Assembly: GCA_036373915.1 (NCBI GenBank)
Contig: DASUUU010000073.1
Span: forward strand, 1 to 64,000
DNA length: 64,000 bases
Direction of reading: 5' to 3'
Source of the DNA: JASLBX01 sp036373915
Lineage (GTDB): Bacteria; Actinomycetota; Actinomycetes; Jiangellales; Jiangellaceae
Numbering within the stretch: position 1 is the stretch's first letter; the number at the start of each line of letters is the position of its first letter. The translations under genes were made by a program, and so were the position numbers. Of the stretch, positions 24,408-32,708 are shown piece after piece. The notes beneath the pieces were generated by a model, which ran no database searches, was not told the origin of the DNA, and saw nothing but the letters and a program-made list of their open reading frames with translations.

Positions 24408-24532
24408 TCGGTGACCCGCGAACGTAGGGATCCGAGCTCGCCAAGATAGGAAATCCACCCGATGTAGGGCCTGGTGGTGCGTTCGTACGTTGCTCATGTC
24501 GCTCAACAACCAACCTCACAGAAGGAGACGAC

Positions 24533-24826
24533 ATGAAGCTCTACGCGATTCGCCGCCGGGACTACTGGGGCAGCCCGGAGCAGCTCCAGGCGACGGCGGC
24601 CAAGTCGGCCCAGGTCGGCGAAGAGATGGCCGAGGACGTCCGCTGGATCCGCAGCTACGTGGTCCAGGAGGAGTCGGGCAAGCTCGGCACCATCTGCATC
24701 TACGAGGGCACCAGCCCGGAGAAGGTGCGTGAGCAAGCCGAGCGCACCGGCATGCCGGCCGACGAGGTGTCCCTCGTGGCCGACACGGTCATCGTCCGCC
24801 CCGATCCAGTCGCCGCCGCCAGCTGA
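24533..24826 (+). CDS. DUF4242 family protein (SCO4226-like)
   Basis: 97 aa ferredoxin-like fold protein with KLYAIRRRDYWGSPEQLQA, then DVRWIRSYVVQEESGKLGTICIY and a C-terminal helix. The Streptomyces relative SCO4226 is described as nickel-binding; no activity is established. Good AAGGAG sits 7 nt before ATG. DUF4242 genes are often next to LuxR/ATPase regulators, here reduced to a pseudogene. Followed by a small exported protein gene after 17 nt. Confidence 0.85.
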   Translation: MKLYAIRRRDYWGSPEQLQATAAKSAQVGEEMAEDVRWIRSYVVQEESGKLGTICIYEGTSPEKVREQAERTGMPADEVSLVADTVIVRPDPVAAAS

Positions 24827-24843
24827 ACCGAAGGAGTTCTCTG

Positions 24844-25191
24844 ATGTACCGCTTCCAAGCCAAGGCGTCTCGTCTCGCTCTGATCCTGCCGGCGGTCGCC
24901 GCAGCCGTCGTGGTGCCCGCGTCGGTGGCCACGGCGGATGCGACCTGTTCCAGCACGCTCGAGATCGCCAACCATGGCGAGCACATCGTCGCCGACTACA
25001 TCACCGGGCTCGGCCGCGAAGCCATGGAGTGGTCACCGAGCGGCGGCGTCGTCGGCCAATCGCTGGCCGGCACCGGCGCCGCGGTGCCTGGGGCCCCAGG
25101 CCCGGGATCGCACTTCGTTAACGGGTTCGCACCCGGTGCGTCGTTCTGTCTCGACCAGTCGCAGTCGCCGGGCGCCCACCCCGGCCCGTGA
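24844..25191 (+). CDS. Small exported protein of unknown function
   Basis: 115 aa with a clear Sec signal peptide: basic MYRFQAKASR, hydrophobic LALILPAVAAAVVVP, and a likely cleavage site at TADA near residue 33. The mature part has two cysteines (ATCSST and SFCLDQ) that could form a disulfide, and a Gly/Pro-rich end. No family recognised. AAGGAG lies 7 nt before ATG. Same transcript as the DUF4242 gene, ended by the hairpin at 25221. Confidence 0.75.
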   Translation: MYRFQAKASRLALILPAVAAAVVVPASVATADATCSSTLEIANHGEHIVADYITGLGREAMEWSPSGGVVGQSLAGTGAAVPGAPGPGSHFVNGFAPGASFCLDQSQSPGAHPGP

Positions 25192-25220
25192 CGACGCGAC
25201 AGCTTTCCCACCTCGTTGTT

Positions 25221-25270
25221 CACGGGCGGGTGCCCCCTTCCGCAGCACTTGAAGGAGGCACCCGCCCGTG
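25221..25270. terminator. Strong bidirectional hairpin terminator
   Basis: CACGGGCGGGTGCC (25221-25234) pairs perfectly with GGCACCCGCCCGTG (25257-25270). Inside, CCTTC and GAAGG (25236-25240, 25251-25255) extend the stem, leaving a 10-nt loop. It lies between the convergent exported-protein gene and the ABC permease gene and can stop both. Confidence 0.88.
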
Positions 25271-25278
25271 ACTAACGG

Positions 25279-26055
25279 CTAGACGGCACGCTGGTAGGCG
25301 CGGAACGCACGCGCCGACAGCCACGTCATCACCACAGCCAGCGCGGCGAGCAGAGCCATCCGCCCGCCCACCAGACCCCAGTCGGGGCCCGCCACCAACG
25401 CCTCACGGCTTGCCACCACCGCCCAGTCGACCGGGTTGTACTTGGCTACCGAGCCGATCCAGTCCGGTAGCAGCCCCGGAGCCATCAACGTCGACGACAG
25501 GAACAGCAGCGGGAACGCCAGGAACTGGAAGATCCCGATCAGCGCGTCCTGGGTCCGCATCAGCAACGCAGCCGCACACGAGAGCGCTGCGAAGATCACA
25601 GCGAGCAGTACGGCGGCAGCGAGGACGACAAGCACGCCGACCCCGCCGGCGTCGTACCGCGCACCCATGGCCAGGGCGACGCCGAACACGATCAGCGACT
25701 GGACGACGGTCACGGCCGCCTGGTACGCCAGAATGCCGTTGATGATCGCTACCCGGCGGACCGGCGACGCCAGGTACCGATCCATCACACCGCGATCCAT
25801 GTCATCGACCAGGCTGGTACCGGCCCAGCCGGCGTTCATCATCGCCGTCATCACGATGACACCGGGTGCGAGGTACGCGACGTAGGAGACGTCCCCGAAC
25901 CCCGGCAGGTCCACCACCCGTTCGAAGAGCTGGCTGAACAGCAACAACCAGACCATCGGTTGCACGAGAGTGAACGCCAGATACACCGGCTGCCGGTACA
26001 GGATCCGTAGGTTGCGAACCGCAAGATGCGAGGAATGCGTCACCGCGGTCGTCAT
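25279..26055 (-). CDS. ABC-2 type transporter permease (DrrB-like)
   Basis: 258 aa, about six membrane helices (for instance LAFTLVQPMVWLLLFSQLF and GVLVVLAAAVLLAVIFAALS). It has the DrrB-family ABC-2 segment VSYVAYLAPGVIVMTAMMNAGWAGTSLVDDMDRGVMDR. It forms the membrane part of a multidrug-type exporter with the ATPase encoded just upstream, whose stop overlaps its ATG (ATGA). Substrate unknown. Confidence 0.9.
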   Translation of the reverse strand: MTTAVTHSSHLAVRNLRILYRQPVYLAFTLVQPMVWLLLFSQLFERVVDLPGFGDVSYVAYLAPGVIVMTAMMNAGWAGTSLVDDMDRGVMDRYLASPVRRVAIINGILAYQAAVTVVQSLIVFGVALAMGARYDAGGVGVLVVLAAAVLLAVIFAALSCAAALLMRTQDALIGIFQFLAFPLLFLSSTLMAPGLLPDWIGSVAKYNPVDWAVVASREALVAGPDWGLVGGRMALLAALAVVMTWLSARAFRAYQRAV

Positions 26056-27053
26056 GCCGCGACCTCCTTCGTCCCGGCCTCGTCGGCGGTCTGGAACGAC
26101 CGGCCGGCGTGGCGCAGGTAGACATCATCAAGTGACGGGCGGGCGACGGTGACCGACGCCAGCGGGATCTGAGCGGCGTCGAGCGCGGCCAGCACACCCG
26201 GGAGGGTTGCCGCGCCGTTGCCGACGCGGGCCCGCACGATCGCGCCGTCGGCGGCGACGTCACGAACACCGGCGACCGTCTCGATGGCTGCGCGAGCGTG
26301 GCCGTTGACGGCGGGCTTGGCCAGCTCGATCTGCACCGTGTCGCCGGACAGCTCGCCCTTCAGCTGCTCTGGCGTTCCTGCCGCCACGATCTGGCCGCGA
26401 TCGACGATCGCCAACCGGCTGGCGAGGTGGTCGGCCTCTTCCAGGTAGTGCGTCGTGAGCAGGACGGTCAGGCCATCGGACTTGGTCAACTCCGCGATCT
26501 CGGACCACATGTCCGCTCGCGCCTCCGGGTCGAGGCCCGTGGTGGGTTCGTCCAGGAACAGGACCTGCGGGCGGTGAATGAGCCCGAGCGCGACGTCCAG
26601 CTTGCGCTGCATGCCCCCCGACCACGTCTTGGCGATGCGGCCGGCGGCATCTGTCAGGCCGAACCGTTCGAGCAGTTCGGCTGAGCGGGCCTTGATCTCC
26701 CGGCTGGACAGGCCGTAGATGTGGCCCTGCAACGCGAGGTTCTCCCAGCCGGTGGCCGTCGGGTCGAAACACGGCTTCTGCGGGACGTAGCCGATGGCAC
26801 TGCGGACGCCGGCGGGATCGCGTCTCACATCGATCCCCGCGACCGACGCGTCGCCAGAGTCGGGCGATGCGAGGGTCGTAAGGATCTTGACGGTGGTCGA
26901 CTTGCCGGCGCCGTTGGGGCCCAGCACGCCGAACACCGTCCCGAAGGGGACGCTAAACGTGACGCCGTCGAGCGCCCGGACCTGCTTGGCCCCCTTTCCG
27001 TAGGTCTTGGTCAGCCCCGATGTCTCGATGGCGAGGCGGGTAGGTTCGGACAC
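26052..27053 (-). CDS. ABC exporter ATP-binding protein (DrrA-like)
   Basis: 333 aa. Walker A GPNGAGKST, Q-loop IGYVPQKPC, signature WSGGMQRKLDVA, Walker B VLFLDEPTTGLDPEA and H-loop TTHYLEEADHL are present, followed by a C-terminal DrrA-type domain of about 100 residues. The GTG start has AAGGAG four nt upstream. DrrAB pairs export daunorubicin and many other amphipathic drugs; here no biosynthetic genes are near, so self-defence or lipid export is as likely. The PadR gene upstream probably controls it. Confidence 0.92.
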   Translation of the reverse strand: MSEPTRLAIETSGLTKTYGKGAKQVRALDGVTFSVPFGTVFGVLGPNGAGKSTTVKILTTLASPDSGDASVAGIDVRRDPAGVRSAIGYVPQKPCFDPTATGWENLALQGHIYGLSSREIKARSAELLERFGLTDAAGRIAKTWSGGMQRKLDVALGLIHRPQVLFLDEPTTGLDPEARADMWSEIAELTKSDGLTVLLTTHYLEEADHLASRLAIVDRGQIVAAGTPEQLKGELSGDTVQIELAKPAVNGHARAAIETVAGVRDVAADGAIVRARVGNGAATLPGVLAALDAAQIPLASVTVARPSLDDVYLRHAGRSFQTADEAGTKEVAA

Positions 27054-27210
27054 GGTTCTCCTTCCATGGGTGAGGAGAGCCGATATGCCGCGATTGGCCT
27101 ACGCTTACAGGTGCGACGCCTTGGGCTGTAGACCGCCGTGGTTCTCGGCTCAGCGTTTCGGATGGCCCCTGGCCGGCGGTGTTGCCGCACCGCGGTCCGG
27201 GGCCGTTCGG

Positions 27211-27897
27211 TCATTCGAATTCGTCGGCGCGCTCGATCCAGGCGAACTCCTCCTTGAACTCGTCGATGAGAATCGCCCAGATCTCGTCGTTCGACAGATC
27301 CGTGGCGCGAAGCTCGTGCAACCGGCGCCACCCTGCAAGACCGCCGAACGTGCCGTCGCGCAGGTCTGCGAGGAACGCGGACAGGAAATCGACTTCGGCA
27401 GCCAGCAGGGCCAGCTCGTACTCGTGCTCGATCGCGAAGAGCCGCGGCATGCCGGCGTCAATGGCGCGGCCCATCGACTCTCGGCCGGCTTCGAGCGCGC
27501 GCTGTTGAGCGGCCAGCCGTCGCTCGAGCAGGTCGATGACATCGTCCGGCGGCAGTGCGGGCATCAGCGACAGCGCCGCCTCGAACTGCGGGAACTCCTT
27601 GACCGGTTCGCTCAGTAACCGGGTGAGCCACTCGATCATCTCCCGCCGGCCCGCTTCGGTGATGCCGTAGACGGTGCGTTCGGGACGGTTGCCGGACCGG
27701 AGGGTCTCACGCACTTCGATCAGCCCGCGGTTCAGCAGCGACTCGACGACGGCGTACAGCGAACCGTAGTTGATCTTGACGCTGTGTTCCTTGCGCCGTT
27801 CCTTGAGCGTGGCCGACATCTGGTACGGATGCATCGACTCCTCGTGCAGCAGCACGAGCACCGCGAGGGCCAACGGGTTGCGTCGAGCCGTCGCCAT
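27211..27897 (-). CDS. PadR family transcriptional regulator
   Basis: 228 aa, two-domain PadR. The N-terminal winged helix has LAVLVLLHEESMHPYQMSATL, KINYGSLYAVVESLLNRGLI and the beta-wing RTVYGITEAGRRE. The C-terminal part is a long helical dimer domain. ATG 27897 follows GGAGGAG. It lies upstream of, and in the same direction as, the DrrAB-like exporter, with 157 bp between. It probably represses itself and the pump until a drug-like ligand binds. Confidence 0.92.
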   Translation of the reverse strand: MATARRNPLALAVLVLLHEESMHPYQMSATLKERRKEHSVKINYGSLYAVVESLLNRGLIEVRETLRSGNRPERTVYGITEAGRREMIEWLTRLLSEPVKEFPQFEAALSLMPALPPDDVIDLLERRLAAQQRALEAGRESMGRAIDAGMPRLFAIEHEYELALLAAEVDFLSAFLADLRDGTFGGLAGWRRLHELRATDLSNDEIWAILIDEFKEEFAWIERADEFE

Positions 27898-27924
27898 ATT
27901 CTCCTCCGTACATCCCGATTCGAC

Positions 27925-27944
27925 TACTTGGAATCGAGTATTCC
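27925..27944. promoter_or_regulatory. Putative PadR operator
   Basis: TACT-N8-AGTA (27925-27928, 27937-27940) overlaps GGAAT-CGAGT-ATTCC (27930-27944), two nested dyads 28-47 bp upstream of the padR start. Dyads with ACT/AGT half-sites are typical of PadR autoregulation. This is inferred from position and symmetry. Confidence 0.5.
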
Positions 27945-27994
27945 CATCGAAGCAGCCGTTGTCAAGGGGCGACAACGCCACGAGCGCCGAGCTG

Positions 27995-28195
27995 ATGGCC
28001 ATCCGGGTCGCGCGGGTGAAGATCACGACTCATTGCATCGTCGGAACGTTCGTCGGTGCGTTCGTCGTCGGTGCCATCAACGCGGGTGTGATCAGCGCCG
28101 GCATCGACGGCTTCTACACCCAGCTGTCCTTCGGCCTGGTCATCATCGTCTGGCTGGTGATCCAGACGTTGATCAGAAAACGAATGCAGGGTTGA
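27995..28195 (+). CDS. Small two-helix membrane protein
   Basis: 66 aa with two hydrophobic segments (VGTFVGAFVVGAINAGVIS and FGLVIIVWLVIQTLI) and a basic end RKRMQG. No family recognised. ATG 27995 lacks a good ribosome site. The gene sits in the otherwise free space between padR and the convergent aminotransferase; its frame and hydrophobic pattern look real, but it could be a chance reading frame. Confidence 0.45.
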   Translation: MAIRVARVKITTHCIVGTFVGAFVVGAINAGVISAGIDGFYTQLSFGLVIIVWLVIQTLIRKRMQG

Positions 28196-28223
28196 GCGGG
28201 CCGCAGCCCGCTGCGCCGCGCCG

Positions 28224-29564
28224 TCACGAGCCGGCGATCCAGTCGGCCAGCCGGTTGATCGCGTCGAAGGTCGGGTTGCAGTACTTCTGGAGGAAGTCCT
28301 CGCCGGGATCCTCGGCCGCGTCGAGTTCCCCGGCGGCATCCAGGGCGGCGCCACCGTCGAAGTCGACGCATGAGATCCGCACCGACAACTCCTGGTCGGG
28401 CCGCCCGAACACGCTCCCCGGCAGGAACGCCACCCCGAGCTCGTCGAGCGCGCGCTCACATAGTTCCCGGCTCGAGGTGATGCCCCGATCGGCGAGTTTG
28501 GTCCGCGGTGCGGTGAAGTTGGGGAACACGTAGAACCCGCCCTTGGGCGGCGCAAGCTCTGCTCCTACCGAACGCAGCCGGTCGTAGCTGTGCAGCATGA
28601 GTCCCCGTAGCACCTTGCGGGCGCGCATCAGGTAGTCGTCCCACTCGGCGCTGGGCTCGAACCCGTGGACCGCCGCGTACTGGATCGGCGCCGCAGTCGA
28701 GGTGAACGTCTCGCTGGCGACCGCCGCCATCGCGTCGACCAACCAGGTCAACGACGCCGGGAAGACGAACGCGCCGAGCCGCCAGCCCCCGGCCCCGGCC
28801 CACTTGGACAGGCCGTTGCTGATGATCGTGCCCTCCGGGTAGTACCGGGCGATGGACACGTGTTCGCCGTCGAAGCGCAACCCGCTGTAGACCTCATCGG
28901 CTAGCAGCAGCACCCGGTACTTGCGAGCGACCTGCGCGATCTTGCGAAGCTGGTCGTCTGAGTAGGCCGTCCCCGTCGGATTGCCCGGGTAGTTGAGGAT
29001 GAGCAGGCGCGGGCGATGCGGGTCGGCCGCACACAACTGCTCCAACGCCTCCGGCGTGACGCCCAGCCCCGTCTCGATCTCGGTCGGCAGCCAGTGCAGG
29101 TTGCGGCCGATGATCCGGGCCTGCGGTGCGTACGAGACCCAGCTCGGAGCCGGAATAACCAGTTCGCCGTAGTACACGAGCTGGACCAGGAACATCAGCT
29201 CCTTGGTTCCCGGCCCGACAAGGACGTTCTCGGGCAGGTAGTCAAGCCCCTGCGTACGCCTGTAGTAGTCGACGATCGCCCGACGCAACTCGGGCAGGCC
29301 CTTCACCGCGAGGTAATCCTTCTCTCCGGCGTGCTCGCGCAGGGCGCGGACCATCACGTCGGGCACCGGGAACGGTGACTGGCCCAATCCGAGCCGGACG
29401 ACGTCGCGTCCCTGGTTGATCAGCGCGGCGCAGCGCTCGTTGATCGCCACCGTCGCTGACTTCGAAAGTCCCCGCACATTCAGGTTCAGCTGAACCTGAG
29501 GTGTGAACTCCGCCTTGACGCCTCCGTTGGTGACTGATGCAGCCACCAGTCCCTCATTCGACAC
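28224..29564 (-). CDS. Class I/II pyridoxal-phosphate aminotransferase
   Basis: 446 aa fold-type I enzyme of the aspartate aminotransferase superfamily. PLP lysine in ISNGLSKWAGAGGWRLG, substrate-binding LNYPGNPTGTAYS and DEVYSGL, carboxylate Arg near SVRISCVDF. The Trp-Ala-Gly-Ala-Gly-Gly after the lysine differs from housekeeping AspC and the substrate is open. GTG 29564 follows GAGGGG. It lies downstream of valS by 52 nt and may be cotranscribed, which would hint at branched-chain amino acid metabolism, but this is speculative. Confidence 0.87.
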   Translation of the reverse strand: MSNEGLVAASVTNGGVKAEFTPQVQLNLNVRGLSKSATVAINERCAALINQGRDVVRLGLGQSPFPVPDVMVRALREHAGEKDYLAVKGLPELRRAIVDYYRRTQGLDYLPENVLVGPGTKELMFLVQLVYYGELVIPAPSWVSYAPQARIIGRNLHWLPTEIETGLGVTPEALEQLCAADPHRPRLLILNYPGNPTGTAYSDDQLRKIAQVARKYRVLLLADEVYSGLRFDGEHVSIARYYPEGTIISNGLSKWAGAGGWRLGAFVFPASLTWLVDAMAAVASETFTSTAAPIQYAAVHGFEPSAEWDDYLMRARKVLRGLMLHSYDRLRSVGAELAPPKGGFYVFPNFTAPRTKLADRGITSSRELCERALDELGVAFLPGSVFGRPDQELSVRISCVDFDGGAALDAAGELDAAEDPGEDFLQKYCNPTFDAINRLADWIAGS

Positions 29565-29615
29565 CGGATCCCCTCACGACCCCGCTGTACCACCCCACAC
29601 GCTCGTTAACCCTAG

Positions 29616-32135
29616 CTAAACAGTCACGGCAATTGCGGCAGCTGCCGCATCGTGGACGAGTGTCAGTTCCCCGACCCTGCCGGCAGCCGCCAAATCGTCC
29701 ACGGCGATCTGCTCGAGCTGGCCGGGCGGACCTCCAACGGTCGCGGCGGCCAGCTCTGCTCGCATCGACAGCCGACGCCGTGACTTGGCGCCGCGGATGC
29801 CCGAAAGCGCGCTCGCAGTCGCGGTCAGCACATCCGGCGCCGCCCGGCGTGGCAGCTCGTCAGCGGACGGCCACGGTGCGCTGTGGATCGAGCCGTCGCG
29901 GAACCAGGACCACACCTCTTCGGTGACGAACGGCATGATCGGCGCGAACAGTCGGAGCTGGACGTCAAGTCCCAGTCGCAAGGCCGAGATCGCCGACGCG
30001 GCCCGCGGTGCTCCGCGCTCGCCGTAGGCCCGGCGCTTGACCAGCTCGACGTAGTCGTCGCAGAACGTCCAGAAGAACCGCTCGGTCGCCTCCAGGGCGC
30101 TCGTGTAGTCGTACTGCTCGAATGCATCTGTCGCCGCGTCGACGACGTCGGCGAGTGCAGCGAGCATCCCGAGGTCGAGTGGCTCGCTCACCCCGTCGGT
30201 CGGCCGACTTGGCTCCTCCGTCGCAGGCAACCCCAGCACGAACCGGCCGACGTTCAGAATCTTGGTCGCCAGCCGCCGGCCCACCTTCATCTGGGTCTCG
30301 TCGAACGGGGTATCCAGACCGGGACGCGCGCCGGCCGCCCGCCACCGCACCGCGTCGGCGCCGTACTTCTCCAGAACACCGACCGGAGTCGTCACGTTGC
30401 CGGCGGACTTGCTCATCTTCTTGCGGTCCGGGTCGACTACGAAGCCCGAGATGGCCGCCCGCCGCCACGGCAGCGAACCGTGCTCGAGGTGCGAGCGCAG
30501 CACGCAGGTGAACAGCCAGGTTCGGATGATCTCGTGTGCCTGCGCGTGCAGGTCCATCGGAAATGTCCTGGCGAACAGGTCAGGATCCCGTTCCCAGCCG
30601 CAGACGATCTGCGGGCTCAGCGACGATGTCGCCCAGGTGTCCATGACGTCCGGGTCCCCGACGAATCCGCCGGCCCGGCCGCGGTGCGACTCGTCGAAGC
30701 CGGCCGGGACGTCCGATGCCGGGTCGATCGGCAACTCGTCCTCCGCTGCAACTATCACGTCGTCGTACCGGACCTCCCCGTTCGGCCCAACCCGGTACCA
30801 GACTGGGATCGGGACGCCGAAGAAGCGCTGTCGGCTGATCAGCCAGTCGCCCGTCAGGCTGGTCACCCAGTGTTCGTACCGGTGCCGCATCAACTCAGGC
30901 ACCCACGCCAGCTCACGCCCACGCCGCAGCAGGTCGTCACGAAGGTCGCCGTCCCGCCCACCGTTGCGGATGTACCACTGGCGGCTGGTGACGATCTCGA
31001 GCGGGCGGTCGCCCTTCTCGTAGAACTTGACCGGGTGGACGATTTCACGCGGTTCGCCGGTCAGCGCGCCGGCCTCGGCCAACAACGTCGTGATGCGGCG
31101 CCGCGCCTGCCCGGCCGTCAGCCCCGCAAGCTCGTCGTACGGCGAGGCGGCGAGCCCCGCGGGCGGCGCTTCGGCGAACCGGCCGTCCCTGCCGATGACG
31201 GCTCGGATGGGCAGGTCGAGCTCGCGCCACCACGTGACGTCCGTGACGTCGCCGAACGTGCAGACCATCGCGACCCCGGTGCCCTTGTCCGGGACCGCTA
31301 GGCGGTGCGCCCGCACGGGAACCTCGGCATTGAACAGCGGGGTGCGGACGGACGCTCCGACCAGGCGGGTATACCGCTCATCGTCGGGGTGGACGACCAG
31401 GGCGACGCATGCGGGCAGCAGTTCCGGCCGGGTCGTGTCGACCGGGACGAGCTGCCCTTGCGGTCCGTGGAACGCGAGCCGATAGAAGGCGGCCGGGCGC
31501 TCGCGGTCCTCGAGCTCCGCCTGCGCGACCGCGGTCTGGAACGTGACGTCCCACAACGTTGGCGCCTCCGCCTGGTAGGCCTCGCCGCGAGCCAGGTTGC
31601 GCAGGAACGCGCGTTGCGAGGCGACGCGCGCCGGCGCCCCGATCGTCGTGTACGTAAGTGACCAGTCGACCGACAGGCCGGCCCGCCGCCACAGCTGCTC
31701 GTACGCCTGCTCGTCGTTGGCGGTAAGGCGCTCGCAGAGCTCGACGAAGTTGCGCCGCGAGATGGCCATCGGCGTCTTCGGTGGCCGGCCGGGTGGCACG
31801 AAGGCCGGATCGTACGGTTGCGCGGGATCACACCTGACGCCGAAGTAGTTCTGGACCCGGCGCTCGGTCGGCAGCCCGTTGTCGTCCCATCCCATCGGGT
31901 AGAAGACCTCACGGCCGCGCATCCGCTGGTAGCGAGCGATGGTGTCGGTGTGGGTGTACGAGAAGACGTGGCCCACGTGGAGCTGGCCGGAGGCGGTCGG
32001 CGGGGGCGTGTTGATCGAGTAGACCCGGTCGCGGGATGCGGAGCGGTCGAACCGGTAGGTTCCTTGCTCGTCCCACCGGGTGGCCCATTTCTCCTCGAGC
32101 CCGTCGATCGGCCGGTCGGAAATGTTCAGTGGCAT
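29616..32135 (-). CDS. valS: Valine-tRNA ligase
   Basis: 839 aa class I synthetase. The HIGH motif appears as GQLHVGH (from residue 50) after TPPPTASG. Then come GWDDNGLPTERRVQ, the CP1 editing domain (VDTTRPELLPACVALVVHP), KKMSKSAGN and the anticodon-binding domain. The C-terminal coiled coil of longer ValS enzymes is short or absent. ATG 32135 gives the conserved N-terminus. A 23-codon leader peptide with three consecutive valine codons and a folded leader RNA lie upstream (32161-32283), so expression probably responds to charged tRNA-Val. Confidence 0.95.
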   Translation of the reverse strand: MPLNISDRPIDGLEEKWATRWDEQGTYRFDRSASRDRVYSINTPPPTASGQLHVGHVFSYTHTDTIARYQRMRGREVFYPMGWDDNGLPTERRVQNYFGVRCDPAQPYDPAFVPPGRPPKTPMAISRRNFVELCERLTANDEQAYEQLWRRAGLSVDWSLTYTTIGAPARVASQRAFLRNLARGEAYQAEAPTLWDVTFQTAVAQAELEDRERPAAFYRLAFHGPQGQLVPVDTTRPELLPACVALVVHPDDERYTRLVGASVRTPLFNAEVPVRAHRLAVPDKGTGVAMVCTFGDVTDVTWWRELDLPIRAVIGRDGRFAEAPPAGLAASPYDELAGLTAGQARRRITTLLAEAGALTGEPREIVHPVKFYEKGDRPLEIVTSRQWYIRNGGRDGDLRDDLLRRGRELAWVPELMRHRYEHWVTSLTGDWLISRQRFFGVPIPVWYRVGPNGEVRYDDVIVAAEDELPIDPASDVPAGFDESHRGRAGGFVGDPDVMDTWATSSLSPQIVCGWERDPDLFARTFPMDLHAQAHEIIRTWLFTCVLRSHLEHGSLPWRRAAISGFVVDPDRKKMSKSAGNVTTPVGVLEKYGADAVRWRAAGARPGLDTPFDETQMKVGRRLATKILNVGRFVLGLPATEEPSRPTDGVSEPLDLGMLAALADVVDAATDAFEQYDYTSALEATERFFWTFCDDYVELVKRRAYGERGAPRAASAISALRLGLDVQLRLFAPIMPFVTEEVWSWFRDGSIHSAPWPSADELPRRAAPDVLTATASALSGIRGAKSRRRLSMRAELAAATVGGPPGQLEQIAVDDLAAAGRVGELTLVHDAAAAAIAVTV

Positions 32136-32160
32136 GGTCGGCTCACCTTTGGTGTCGGGG

Positions 32161-32270
32161 TGCCCGGGATTGCCGGGCATCCGGAGGGATTCTCGTTGCT
32201 GAGCGGCGCGCCTACGCGCGCACGACTACTCGCGCCCGGGCAGAACCGGTGCGAGTGCGGACGAGAATCC
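32161..32270 (-). promoter_or_regulatory. Structured leader RNA (probable attenuator) of valS
   Basis: Read on the minus strand, a perfect 10-bp helix P1 joins GGATTCTCGT (32270-32261) to ACGAGAATCC (32196-32187). It encloses P2 (ACTCGC 32256-32251 with GCGAGT 32233-32228) and P3 (GCGCGC 32221-32216 with GCGCGC 32211-32206, its loop holding the leader stop codon). P4 (TGCCCGG 32179-32173 with CCGGGCA 32167-32161) lies just before the valS ribosome site. The valine codons fall exactly between P2 and P3, so a stalled ribosome would open both. No T-box motif (TGGNACC) is present. Confidence 0.65.
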
Positions 32271-32283
32271 GGCTGCGAGCCAT
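32212..32283 (-). CDS. valS leader peptide rich in valine codons
   Basis: A 23-codon frame, ATG (32283-32281) to TAG (32214-32212). It encodes an Arg-rich peptide containing RILV near the start and the consecutive codons GTA-GTC-GTG (32229-32221) four codons before the stop. Valine leader codons upstream of the valine synthetase gene, in a folded leader, are the hallmark of ribosome-mediated attenuation. TATGAT (32296-32291) lies 7 nt before the ATG, so the message should be leaderless. The name is descriptive only. Confidence 0.7.
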   Translation of the reverse strand: MARSRILVRTRTGSARARVVVRA

Positions 32284-32290
32284 GCAGGAG

Positions 32291-32296
32291 ATCATA
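32291..32296 (-). promoter_or_regulatory. -10 box of the valS leader transcript
   Basis: TATGAT on the minus strand, 7 nt before the leader ATG. It matches the actinobacterial TANNNT -10 consensus and would place the transcript start at or next to the A of ATG. No clear -35 element is seen. Confidence 0.55.
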
Positions 32297-32345
32297 CGGC
32301 ACTCGGCGATTGCGGCGGACTCGCCATTCAGGTAGGTTGTCAGGC

Positions 32346-32708
32346 ATGGTACCTGGCGACGCCCGACAAGCGGCGCTGGACTCGCGACTGCTCACCAACC
32401 TGCGGCGGGGCGCCCTGGAGTACTGCGTGCTTGCCTTGTTGCGCAATGGCGAGTCGTACGGGCTCGACATCGCGCACGCGCTCTCGGCGGACGGAGTCCT
32501 GATCACCAGCGAGGGTACGCTCTACCCCCTTCTCTCCCGCCTGCGCAAGAGCGGGCTGGTGGCGACCTCATGGCGGGAATCGGCGGCCGGCCCGCCCCGC
32601 CGCTACTACAAGCTGACCGCCGATGGCATCGCCGCACTTGCCGCCTTCGAGCGGACCTGGGAACCGTTTCGCAACGCCGTCGACCGAGCTCTGAAGGGAG
32701 CCCGCTGA
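32346..32708 (+). CDS. PadR family regulator (short, PadR-s1 type)
   Basis: 120 aa, essentially just a winged helix: LEYCVLALLRNGESYGLDIAHAL, the recognition helix region EGTLYPLLSRLRKSGLV, and the wing PPRRYYKLTADG. ATG 32346 has TAGGTT 7 nt upstream (leaderless). It overlaps the HAAS-domain gene by one nt. Such PadR-HAAS pairs are common, the PadR protein controlling the partner membrane protein. Divergent from the valS leader. Confidence 0.92.
   Translation: MVPGDARQAALDSRLLTNLRRGALEYCVLALLRNGESYGLDIAHALSADGVLITSEGTLYPLLSRLRKSGLVATSWRESAAGPPRRYYKLTADGIAALAAFERTWEPFRNAVDRALKGAR

Noticed and set aside
25279..27897. Part of an antibiotic biosynthetic cluster because of the DrrAB-like pair
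   Set aside because: No biosynthetic genes are near; such pumps with PadR control are common outside clusters.
32126..32345. T-box riboswitch upstream of valS
   Set aside because: The region is structured and precedes a synthetase gene, but no TGGNACC core or specifier-loop layout is present; the leader peptide with Val codons explains it better.
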